In this document: in pieces, positions 1 through 10,380 of the stretch
How positions within the stretch are numbered: the stretch's first letter is position 1
Layout of the letters: each line of letters opens with the position of its first letter
Source of the DNA: Celoporthe dispersa
Taxonomy: Eukaryota > Ascomycota > Sordariomycetes > Diaporthales > Cryphonectriaceae
Length of the DNA: 64,000 nt
Assembly: GCA_016584495.1 (NCBI GenBank)
Contig: WAID01000004.1
Location: 434,001 to 498,000, forward strand
Direction of reading: 5' to 3'
Made by a program: the position numbers and the translations under genes
The notes under the pieces: model-generated
What the model saw: the letters and a program-made list of their open reading frames with translations, nothing else
The model's database searches: none
What the model was told of the DNA's origin: nothing

Positions 1-2247
1 TGGCCTGTTGTGAGGTGCCATCCTGTGGCCATGCGCTAATACCATGAGAAATACAACCAACCCTGCCCGGTGGTGTCTTCTAGTCCTGTCCGAATCAGGC
101 TCGAGGACGCGCCAGACCATCTCGCCCGCGTCGCCTGTGATGTCGAGCAACCAGCGAGCTGTGCTATTCACCACGAATCAGAGGCGGGAGAGGCAGAGGG
201 ACGCCGTGACAGTGATGAACGCCTGAGGCCTGTCGGCCTGCACTGCTGCGGCATGATGACTGCAGCAGCGCTAGGGCCTCTGCTGTGCCTTGCGGACGGC
301 TCCCATCGGGCAGCAATGGTCCAGACCGCGCGGTCTCGGACCGAAAAGATACTATCCCCATTTTGTCTCTGGATGCGGCCATGTCACCTTCAGGGCTCGC
401 TCTCTGTCAGGGACAGCCAAGCCTGAGAGCTGAGACAATGCCGCGTGTGCACACGGGAAGAAAGAGAGACGAAGAAGAAGAAAGAGGAAGGAAGAAAAGT
501 AATCCGGGGGCTCTGAGGGTTGAGGATACAAAGTGACCCCCGATCCCGGGGAGTGTTGATAATTAATTGACCGAACTACTCTTATGCATCAGGAAAAAGC
601 AAAACGAGACCCACACACAATATGCAAGCCTACAAGACGGCGGCCATGCCAAGTCCAACGAGGCATTGTCACCCCGGGCGGCTATGTACCAAAGACAATG
701 GGAATAATGTGATGAATCGCTTTTTAATGATACATGAAAATTAGTGGCTGAAAATTATTGTGGGGTCACTTGACGAAATACGCTCAGATCGCTCGGGCTG
801 CCCAGCAGCATTCTGAACCAGCCGGCGAGCCCAATATATTGTCCGTCGACAAACAAACATGCAGGTACGTCCCAATATTGCAAGGCTCATTATCGAGATC
901 GCAGCACTAATGCACGGCGGGCTCAGCGGAAGGACTTCCGAAACCAACGATGAAACCCCACCGCTTATGTTAGTCCCGGCAGGAAGAAGCAATTCATTGT
1001 CATTTAGACGGAACTGGCGGAAGAGAACCAGACAAGACGTTGGGACAAAGTGACCAGTGCTTGCTTGTGCCCGCCCGCCGCAAGTGTGGCTGTAATTATA
1101 CCTGCGCAAGTACCCTTGACAAGAGTTGACTGGCCACCTGCGTGGTGTGTGTGCTTACCGAGCTTGTCAGCCAGCCAGTCACCGCTCGCTCCCTTAATTA
1201 CTGCGTGGCTACCAAGTACTCAGGCAAGTACTCCAGGTACTCTACCTAGTACACTTACTTGCACGGCATCATAAAAGCCTGGGAAAAAGCAATATCCCGC
1301 ACGCCCAGTCTGATCCTGGACCAGATAGTCCCTCGGTCAGGTCACGCTGCGCAGACGATCACCGAGGCTGTCCCTCCCTGGAAATCCTAGCCAGAGAGGG
1401 CCGTTGATTCAGATCGGCCTTTCCAGTAGCAACTTTTGCCGAGTCGTTCCGCGTGGCAGAAGTTATCCCGCACTTCGTATTCAGCGCAGCTATGTACCCT
1501 CTGCATAGGGTCAGTCAGCTGCACCGTCGCTAGGTGCAGCCGCTCACGTCACGGCGAGGAGCTGTGCTTTGGGTATGGTTTGGGACTCTTCCCGCACCGG
1601 TGACTGGGTTGTGGCGAGAGGAAAAAGCAACAACTTGGTGCATTGTGATACATCTCTTTTCCGTTGGGAGGGAGCTGGCCCGAGGGGGGCACGCCGTCCG
1701 GCCTAAATCACGGCACCGCTCTAGTGAACGCATGCCCTAGTCACAATAACAGACCAAGTAAGAATCATCTATATACAAAGTCCTTTTTGTAAGCCACAGC
1801 ACCAGCGAAGGGCGTGTCACCACAGGCCAACCGGGCCTTTAGGTTGCACTCTGGCGGGAATAAGCAACTTCTCTGACCCAAAGCGTCGCGGCATCCTGAT
1901 TGACTGTGGAACGCCAGGTCACTTCGGGCACCCTACCCTGGCAGACACAGACACCTTTGCCCCCATCGTCCTCCTCACCGGTCCGCTGATCAAGAGCGAC
2001 GGCGAGCCGAGCAAGGACTCTCTAGGGAGTAGTGAATCCGCTTGTCTTACCGAACCACCGCTCCCTCTCTGTGTTTTTAATACGCCGCGTCGAACCACCC
2101 TCATCTCACCACTCCCCAGCCAGCTGTCCCTCACCACCTCTTCTCGCCTGCCATCCTTCTCTCCTCCTCCAGGGCCCTCCTCTCCACAGCGACTTAAAGA
2201 CATCTCTCCCCGCGCCTCCGCGGAAGCCAGAGCTTCTCTCCACCAAC
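1..2247. other. gene-free stretch upstream of the acetyltransferase
   Basis: No reading frame here has coding character; the short open frames overlap on both strands and show no domain or splice logic. At 1211-1250 the motif AAGTACT and variants (GGTACTC, TAGTAC) recur four times, followed by CATAAAAG near 1268, which could be a TATA element without an evident gene. The CT-rich stretch at 2080-2240 is the likely leader of the next gene. Confidence 0.5.
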
Positions 2248-3299
2248 ATGGGCGAGGAAGACTACACGTGGGACACATCGACCCTCATCGACGTCCTCAG
2301 CGTTGGAGACACTTCCTGCGATGGCCGCGGGAAGAACAAAGCCAGCGAACTTGCGGCCCTGAGCCCTCCTGACAACATCATGACCAAGCCCAATCCTGCA
2401 GAGCGGGTCGCGTACATGGCAGGCCGGGATGACTTCCGGGCTGCGAGGTCACGGTGTACCAACGCCTGCGTCGAGTACAACAGGATGGCGGAGAACGCCT
2501 CGACCGAGGATCGTTTCACAAAGTGGATGAGGTACGTGTCAGCGTAGTGGTCACGACGGGAACTGTCAAAGCGTGCCTCTCTGTGGAACCAGGACGACCT
2601 GACAAAGAACAGCATCGTGGAGCCCGACCGGAAGAGGGAGGCCAGCGCCGTGAAGGCCATCGCCCTGTCAGATGCCTTCAGCAAGAGAAAGGAGGGCGAG
2701 GCGTCCTCGTCTGCGTCGAGCATCCCTCGCCCTACCTTTCCCTACGTGAAGATGCCCATCTACATGGACTATGGGCTCCGGGTGCGCATCGGCCCGACCA
2801 CATTCATCAACAGGAACTGCTTCATCATGGACACGCCCGTCGCGGACATTGTCATCGGTGAGCGGTGCCAGATAGGTCCCAATGTCAACATCATCGGCGT
2901 CGGCCACTCCGTCAGGTACGAGGAGCGCAACGAGCTCGAGACAGGCGTGGCGGGCAGCTGGGGCGCCAAGGTCCAGATAGGCGACGGCGCCTGGATTGGA
3001 GCCGGCAGCACGATCCTGTAGGCCTGCCCCCCAAGCACTGGCGCCTGATGACCTTGGAAAAATAGCTGACCATCTGTCTCTGATCCAGGCCCGGGGTGAC
3101 CATTGGCGAGAACTCGACGATCGGGGCGGGCAGTGTTGTTACTAGAGACGTGCCGGCGCGGTGTGTCGCTGTCGGCAACCCGGCCAAGGTTCTGTACATC
3201 ATTGATGATGAGAGGCCAGCTGCCAAATATGCGAAGACAGCCATGACGCTGGAGGAGGCCTTGTCGATCAACCGCAAGGAGGACGAGGAGAAGGAGTAG
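2248..3299 (+). CDS. sugar O-acetyltransferase (maltose/galactoside acetyltransferase-like, left-handed beta-helix)
   Basis: The product probably transfers an acetyl group from acetyl-CoA to a sugar hydroxyl in the cytosol. The N-terminal part (ERVAYMAGRDDF onward) matches the maltose-acetyltransferase leader domain. The C-terminal half carries the hexapeptide repeats (IGPTTFINRNCF, IGERCQIGPNV, IGDGAWIGAGSTIL, VTIGENSTIGAGSVVTRDVP, VAVGNPAKV) of the LacA/NodL/Maa family. My model has three exons. Exon 1 is 2248-2531. The best intron 1 is 2532-2612 (GTACGT donor, CTGAC branch site, AACAG acceptor). A shorter intron, 2536-2592, also keeps frame and would retain DDLTKN. Intron 2 (3018-3088) is unambiguous and joins STIL to PGVTIG. 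The product is about 299-307 residues. The start is the ATG after a CT-rich leader. The sugar substrate cannot be read from the sequence. Confidence 0.88.
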
Positions 3300-3572
3300 G
3301 CGGGTTGCTAGATTCTGGGGGGGAGGCCGAGGGTGGCCAGTGGGTTTGTCTTGTGGTCCGTGACTATAGCTCTCGAAAGGGGAGGAGAGGTGAGTTGATT
3401 CTGAGAGGAAGTTGAGTTTGCTCTTTGCATTCAGGATATTTTTTGCTCTGCCTTCATGGTTCTCTATCGCTCTTGTCATTGTGTCATTGTTGAGCTGCAC
3501 TGTAGTACTAGATTTCATTGATCTGCATACATTCTATCCTGCAAATTGATTGGTGCTATTGCTGTCAACTCC

Positions 3573-3607
<35 letters not shown>

Positions 3608-4267
3608 TGCAGCTGATGAAGTTGCCTGGTGATGAACATCAGGTCACACAATGACCCAGACTGAAGAGGTTCCATATGCCTAATTAAGACCTGGTCAGAG
3701 GCTCCTTGACTCCCACCCCCGGAACAAAACAGAGCTTGAATGGAAACAGTGCCCACTCCGTGACTCAGACACCATGATGAAACAATTTAATGGTTGCATA
3801 TTCACTATTTAATGAATAAGCAGTCTTTACTTGCCCTACCTTGTAGTAAATAAGACATCATACTAAGCCATTTCATTCATTAAGGATTAGAGCCCTTTAT
3901 TTACAGACCTTTCACTGACGGCGTGACTCAGAGGCAGGTGAAACTCCTCTGGTAAAGGAAAGACCAACAGTGACCACCCTCAGGAAGTGGAGCTCTCAGA
4001 AAGTAAAGGTGTACTAGGAGAAAGTGAAGGGTCTGGGGAGGGAAAGGTCTATGAATTTCGAGAACAGTGGAGTGGTAAAAGAAAAAGTGGAGTGTTGTCA
4101 TTCACAAGTGAGTTTCACACCTCTGCAAAGTATATAATAGAGCGCCGCAGGCACAGTAATTTCAACCAACGACGTTCCTAAACAACAACCCATCCAACAC
4201 AGCCCGCACTCCCATCAGCTTAGAGCATAACAACACATCAGTGGTCTCTATCTTCATCGACAGCATC
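3300..4267. other. intergenic, with possible promoter of the next locus
   Basis: No gene is visible. A run of 33 T sits at 3574-3606. Near 4131-4139 there is a TATATAATAG element, followed by a CA-rich leader-like stretch (4150-4260: AACAACAACCC, CATCCAACACAGCC). This looks like a genuine fungal core promoter and 5' leader for the locus at 4268-5576. Confidence 0.45.
3574..3606. repeat. homopolymeric T33 tract
   Basis: An uninterrupted run of 33 T lies about 275 bases downstream of the acetyltransferase stop codon. It may be a simple slippage repeat, or the poly(A) end of a retroposed sequence read from the minus strand. No flanking duplication or internal retroelement ORF is evident. Confidence 0.9.
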
Positions 4268-5576
4268 ATGGCCAGCTCAGCCATGATGTCTCTCTGATCA
4301 CCCTTGTCTGCTCTTCTCATCTGCTATTGATGGTCCTTCTCATCGATCCCAACAACACGCTGTCAACCTTTTTGTTGATCGACTGAGCTGGCTTCTCTGG
4401 GCCTCATGTTTCTGCAGCCTGCTGGCAGGTCTGACAGCTATCGCCCTCGCGTCAGAGAGCTGGTCATGGCTCCTTGTGGGAGGGTCCTCCTGGCTCTCCC
4501 CTCAGCTATTCAGGGTTTCCCTGCTATTTGCCATCAATCAGATTGGCACCACTGGGATCTTCAGGGGCCACTGACATCCTCCTCACTTCGGAGTCCTTGT
4601 CAGCAGTGTCTGCGCCCCTAATATTCTGGGTAAGTCTGCTCAGAGCATACTCTTTCTGTCTGCAGTACTGGGTGCTGACAATGATGTGATCAGACAGGCA
4701 CGACACTGGCCTCGGCAAGTAATGGGCAGCTATGACACGGGCACCCTATCTGGCATCCATATGATGTCCTGCCCTTGGAGGCTCGACACGATGCCAATGA
4801 GTGGTCGGATGGGCCTCTATTGGTGTTGCCCATCCGAACTGCCCTGCTATTCCTGTTAGGTCCGCCTATACAGGCTATCAGTCTGGCTATGCTGCTCTCC
4901 AAGGCTGTGACCCCCATCGGGAACCGCGGCCCTATGGAGTGGTTCAACCCAGGCTGCACGGTCAGCCTGGCCCAAGACGGCATCATCGGTGCGGTGCCGG
5001 AGCTGGAGTCCTGGGGAGCCCAGGCACAGATTCCGGCGGACGAGAACCTGGCCCGCGGTCTCTTGTCTGAGCTCGCCAGCTACTGCATAGCCGTGCAGTA
5101 CCGTTCCCAGGACTGGCCCGATGACGCGAGGGCCCAGTTCACACAGGACGTCCAGTTCCTGTGCGACGTTCAGGCTCACCCGATCTTCACCGGCATGTAC
5201 CTGAGCATGTCGGTCTCCCGCTGCAGCGTTCGGATGGACTCCATTATAGTCCCGCGCAAGAACAGCCACAGCAGGACTGGTGGGAATGGTTTGGCTACGG
5301 TAAGTTAACGACCTCATAAGCTCTCTCTCACCTCCTCCCATCTCCCCCCCCTCTCACGGGATCACGTCCCACCCTGACCTGATATGTCTTGAGAAGACAG
5401 CCCAGCTGACGCATTCTCCTTGGCAGCCTCTGGTCCCTAGAGCGGCCCTCAGACAGCCAACGTCGGCGATGTCGTCATCCAGAACCAGAACAGCACCACC
5501 CAGATCAATGGAACAATTCAGCCAGGCAACGATCCGGCAACCCGTACTGCCATCCTGCGAGAGCTCATTCGCCACT
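4268..5576 (+). pseudogene. degenerate or poorly modelled gene for a membrane/secreted protein of unknown function
   Basis: Coding-like sequence runs through this stretch but not in one frame. The frame with codons at multiples of three gives a hydrophobic segment (about 4390-4571) and meets a TGA at 4572-4574. It then continues as coding-like sequence (GVLVSSVCAPNIL), passes a well-formed intron (4630-4665, GTAAGT...TGCAG), and goes on as VLGADNDVIRQARHWPRQ. Near 4757 the signal switches frame by one base and continues to 5298. That part contains a second hydrophobic segment and a soluble part (IPADENLARGLLSELASY). A GTAAGT donor at 5299 leads to a last exon ending at TAG 5574-5576. The stop plus the frame switch suggest a pseudogene or sequence errors. 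I do not recognise the family. The TATA element and leader upstream suggest it was once, or still is, transcribed. The 5' end is uncertain. Confidence 0.35.
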
Positions 5577-7956
5577 AGAGTAAGCACTGCTATTCATCTG
5601 CTTCCAACTTCTCCCCTCCTCTTTCCCCCGTGTCTCCCCTTCTCGTCTCTTCCCCATAGCAAGAGAAAGAGGGATACCGATCTGACGTTCCTGTCGCTGA
5701 ACAGATTAACGACTTGCGCCCTTCGACGTGCGACCCTTGGGAGGACTGGACCGGATCAAGGGAGGCTGGAAGGATATGAACAAGGGTCGGCTGGTCCCAA
5801 GCACGCCAGCGCGGGCATCAAGAAGAGGAAACACAACACCCCCAAGAACCATCTGGAAACCAATGCGGTCTCTCGCGCTCCCGCGTGCAAGGGCGTCAGG
5901 CGGTGGGCAGCCTGGACGTGCCCGGCTTTCACACGACCCTACGATTCTGGAGATCCGGAGGACGGGCGGGCGAGCTCTGGCAGAATCCAGGGTACTGCGC
6001 GAGGAGCTGCGCAGGGCGCACAAAATATAATTACGATGAATAGGCCGCATGGACGGCCTCTGCTTATCCTGCTCCTCTGCGAGCGGATCACTGCTGGCAG
6101 TGCTATTATGATGCTATTACATTCCACTCAGGCTGTCGCGGGCCGGCGGCGCTGGTCGCCATGAGTCTTCTGATCACATTCTCGCGTTGATCGTCAGTCG
6201 GGTTGCGGAACATTGTCAGAGGCAGGCGGAGAGTACGGCGAGGACGGCGATGAGGACGTGTCGGAGCAGGTGTAGATAGCAGCAGCCAAATGCAATCTGG
6301 TTCTCGAGCCTTCCACACAGCGGCTTCAATCAAGGGCATGCATGTTCTTTGGGGAAATAAACTGACCTGTGATTTTCTCATGGAAGAAAGAAAAGAAAAA
6401 AAAGAAAAAAAGTTGAAGAACGGATTAAGTGATTAATCATGACATGCATCTATCTCCTCACATGCCTGTGATCTCCGAAAGCCAATCCATTGCCGCCTGG
6501 TCTGAGGGAAGCCAGCTGCCTAGAAGGAGCAAAGAAGTGGATTAATTACATGATAGCGATGATGATCGACTTGAGAAAAGTCCGAGCGAGCCTATCATTT
6601 TCTTGTCTGCTTTTCTTTTCCTTATTTTTTGCGTCAAGACGCCAAGACTTCATATCGTTACCGGACCCCTCCATCACACAATGAACTGGTTCTGCCCTGG
6701 GCCTTATTTCCGGGGCGTCGGGAGTGTTGTGCTGTAGGTCCTCACTGTCCCACCGTCTCACCCGCAGACTCCCCTGTTTCCACAGGCTCCCAGCCACTGG
6801 CGCTCAAGCCTGTCTTTGCTTTCTCTCTCTCGATCAGTGGTTTTTCTTCCTCGTTGCACCAGAAGCATAGAATGGCTCCTCAAGAGGAGGAATGAGACGT
6901 TGGTCGATGCACAGGGTATATACTATGTCCATGGTGCATCACGGGAACGTGATTAAAACCCAAAAGGTTTAGCCAAGAGGGTGGCGTAGCTCTGGGCACA
7001 CACATGCAATATTTTTAAGGGATCTGGATTGGGCCGAAGAACACCGAGTTACCATCCACCACAACCAACACACACCGGTCAGCAGCATCATCTCGTACAT
7101 GATTACATGGAGGCTAGAGAGCCTAATCATCTGGGAGAGAATGTGCGACCCCCTTCCTGGAAGGAGGATGACTGTATTATCAAAGCTGCAACGCCTCTCA
7201 AACTTCCGTCACCGATCGATCCCCTACCGGGATTTCAAGAAGACATCAACCCTGTACCGTCTGTGTCAGGTCTTTGCCTGCTAGCAGGAGGCGGCCCCTC
7301 CTACCCGCCCGGGGGTTTTTTCTTCCCTTTCCTTTCTGTCTTTCTCTCTTTTTTTTTTCTTCCTTTTTTCCTTTTATAATAGTGGCTGCCTCGGCATCCT
7401 CCGACGACCCGTTACGCGTAATGTGGATCAAGGATAGAAGGCTGAGCCTATTCATTGGTCCAGGTAGAGGCTCGGACAGAACCCCCCACCCCCCTTGAAC
7501 AACTCTGCGCTTCTTGGCATTCATTCACCTGGTCTGGCTGGTGGATCGTCCACGTCTTTACCGGATTCTATTCTCCACTGAGGGAAGGAGGGTGGGATGG
7601 CATACTTCAGATCAGGGGGGTGGGGAGGGAGAGAGAGAGAGAAAAGATTGCGATTCGTGATTCCCCAGTTTTATGCGCTGGATGTCGTCCAACCTTTTTT
7701 TTTTTCCCCTTCCCAAGAGGTACCAAGACAAGAGAGGAGACACGAAAGAAAAAGAGGCCAAGATTAGGAGAGAGAGACGAAAAAAAAAAAGGGGGGGTTC
7801 CAGCACGTTTTCTCGGGATTATCATTTCCTGCATTATGTATCTTATCCTCTCCCCTCTTTTCTCTCGCTCCATCTCTCTTCTTTAGTTCTTGGAGTTGTG
7901 AGTAGACCAAGTACGTACTTGCTTGGACCCGACAACGCGCCCTCGCCCCTTTGAAC
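5577..7956. other. gene-free stretch with long polypyrimidine and polypurine tracts
   Basis: I see no supported gene. The stretch 5700-6050 is open in several frames, but none has recognisable content. The notable features are a polypyrimidine tract at 7315-7377, a polypurine tract ending in A11G7 at 7780-7797, a CT-rich leader-like zone at 7840-7890, and a palindrome at 7908-7921. The last kilobase is probably the promoter and leader of the arylsulfotransferase-like gene. Confidence 0.45.
7908..7921. promoter_or_regulatory. 14-bp perfect palindrome upstream of the arylsulfotransferase-like gene
   Basis: CAAGTACGTACTTG is its own reverse complement and lies 36 bases before the ATG at 7957. 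The flanks extend the symmetry imperfectly (CC...cTTGG). A dimeric regulator could bind here, but the position is within the presumed 5' leader and no factor is known to me for it. Confidence 0.3.
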
Positions 7957-9854
7957 ATGTATTCCGAGGGCGGTTGGCAGCCCCCAGCACCAACAACAGC
8001 CTTCTCCCGCCTCGGCGCTCGGAGATACCGGCGCGTCCTCAACTCGACGGGCTTCCGCATCACGGTGGTGCTGGCGGCGGTGGCAGGGCTCTGGGTGGGC
8101 GCATCAGAGCTCTGGGCCAACGTCCTCAGCCGTCTTCACCTGCACCGGCACCTGTCGTGGTACGGCCTCGGGCTGTACGGCCTCGCGCCGTCGGCACACC
8201 TCGAGTCCTTTGAGCCGCGCGTGCCGCTCCTCGAGTTCCCGCGGTGGGACGCCCGGTGCAGCCAGGACTATGTGTTCTTCGGCTGGCGGGGCCACGAGGT
8301 GGATGAGCCGGGCGCGGTGATCCTGGACGCGCAGGGCGAGCTCGTCTGGCGCAACACGGACGAGTCGCAGAACGACCAGAACGACGTGCGCCCGCAGGTG
8401 TACCGCGGGGAGAGGTTCCTGACGTACCAGATGGACGGCGCCGGCGGGAACAAGTCCGAGGGCTACTGGTACATGCTGGACGAGTCGTACACCGTCCGGT
8501 ACCGGGTGCGGCCCAGCGGGTTTCCGCACGCCGACATGCACGAGTTCCAGATCACCGAGGACGACACCGCGCTAATCATCACCACGATCCCCGTCCCGTA
8601 CGACCTCAGGAGCGTCGGCGGGCCCGAGCACGGCTGGATCGAGGACTGCTACTTCCAGGAGCTCGACATCGAGACGGGCGAGGTGCTGTTCCAGTGGTCC
8701 TCGCTCGACCACTTCCCCCCCAACACGACCATGGAGGTCCAGAACAACTGCCTGATCGACCCGAGGGCCAGGTTCGCCGGCTGCGGCGACGACGAGAGTC
8801 CGCCTTCGACTACTTCCACCTCAACAGCCTGTGGAAGGACTCCTCGGGCAACTACCTCATCTCGGCGCGCAACATCTGGGGCATCAGCTACATCGACGGC
8901 CGGACCGGCCAGGTGCTCTGGACCCTGGGCGCCGGCCGGGTCAACGACTTCGAGGACCTCTCGGACGGCCTGGCCACCGACTTTGCCTGGCAGCACCACG
9001 CGCGCTGGGCCGACGAGGACAAGACCCTCGTCTCCTTCTTCGACAACCACTACCACCGCATCGGCGACCCCTACGGCCCCAGCGGCGGGCGCGTCGTCGA
9101 GCTCGACCTCGAGGCCCGCACCGCCCGCCTCCGCCACCTGCTCGAGCACCCGGACCACATCCGGCCCGAGTCCCAGGGCAACACGCAGCTCCTCGACAAC
9201 GGCAACTACATGGTCGGCTGGGGCAGCAGCGGCGCCTTTACCGAGTTCGCCCCCGACGGCGAGGTCCTGTGCGACGGGCGCTTCGGTGCCGAGGCCGCCT
9301 TCGAGTTCTCGCCCGTCAGCTCGTACCGCGTCTTCCGCGGGGAGTGGACCGGGATGCCCAGCTACCCGCCCAGCGTCGCCGTCGTCGGGGACAGGGCCTA
9401 TGTCAGCTGGAACGGGGCTACCGAGGTCGAGAGGTGGCAGGTCGAGGCCCTCGGCGCCGGCGGCGATACCGTCGACGTCCTGGCCCAGGAGTTCAGGGAC
9501 GGCTTCGAGACCGTCATCGACCTGCCCAGGGCTGCCGCCAACAGCATGATCCGCGTGGTGGCCCTGGGCGAGGGCGGCGAGCGCCTGGGCACCACCGACT
9601 TCCTCGAGGTGCCCGCCTGGAGCGTCGGCGGCCTGGCGCCCCTGTTTGTCATGATCCTCAGCCTGCTTGCTGTGTTCCTGGTGGCCGTGTGTGGTGCCGT
9701 CGTCTGGTGGACGTGTGCCCGGCGCCGGAGGGGCCAGAGGGCCGGAGGAGGCTATGAGAGGCTAGACGAGGGGGACGAGTGGAAGGACGAGGCCACCATG
9801 GAGCTGCAGGAGGGCCTGGGCAGCGAGGGAGGACCTGGCGGGCCCGGCAGGTAG
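7957..9854 (+). CDS. arylsulfotransferase (ASST)-family membrane protein
   Basis: This is a fungal member of the arylsulfotransferase-like beta-propeller family (about 611 residues in my model). Family traits seen are a repeated propeller-blade pattern (GAVILDAQGELVWR, WYMLDESYTVRYRV, FDYFHLNSLWKD, NYLISARNIWGISYID, GQVLWTLGA, QHHARW, GNTQLLDNGNYMVGWGS). There is an N-terminal membrane segment around residues 30-52 and a C-terminal one (FVMILSLLAVFLVAVCG) before a charged tail, so the enzyme-like domain probably sits in the lumen or outside the cell. The reading frame changes near 8795. An intron 8737-8798 joins the two frames in phase 0, but its donor (GTCCAG) is non-consensus; the alternative is a real one- or two-base frameshift in GAGAG at 8794-8798. 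The start is the ATG at 7957, since the frame upstream has only a TTG. Catalysis in fungi is unproven for this family. Confidence 0.82.
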
Positions 9855-10380
9855 AGGGGCCCGTCAGCATCACCAGCAGGATAATGCCATATCATGACCT
9901 ATAGAAAGAACCCATAGAGTAGTGATTTTGATAATGATCATTGTATTCCGACTAGCTCGTGTGGTCGAACAGTAGCAGAAGAACAATGCAGCCAAAGCGG
10001 AGAATGTAGATAGAAACAGCACTTTACACTCATGGCAAAATGTCAAGAAGTGTATACCACACCCACTACATGTGTCTGGCCCTCTTGGTTTAGTCCAGTC
10101 TACATGTAATATGTGCCTATGAATGTGAAATGAACATTGGTTACATTAAATGACAGAGTCCAGATTCACAAGTCGTGGTGAAGTAGAGCTGTATCAAAGC
10201 GCGCCTCAGCAATAATAATAATACTTACAGTTGTATTGATATGTGAACGCAACAATGCTGTTGATGGCAGCATTCTACATTTGCTATAAAAGCACCCCGA
10301 ATCACCAACATCTCCTCATACAGCATCTATCCCGGCTCTCTCCCTCTTCTATTAGAGATTCCCTGAGATCACCACTCACC
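9855..10380. other. intergenic and promoter of the coiled-coil protein gene
   Basis: There is no gene. A TATAAAAG box lies at 10285-10292, 89 bases before the chosen ATG at 10381, followed by a CA/CT-rich leader. This argues that the in-frame ATG at 10243 lies upstream of the transcription start and is not used. Confidence 0.55.

Noticed and set aside
8800..9549. Tail of the first-frame open reading frame in the ASST-like gene, Ser/Thr/Pro-rich
   Set aside because: Looks like a mucin tail, but is the out-of-frame reading of the propeller codons; the true coding continues in the other frame to 9854.
10243..10380. Earlier in-frame ATG for the coiled-coil protein
   Set aside because: It lies before the TATAAAAG box at 10285, so the transcript probably starts after it.
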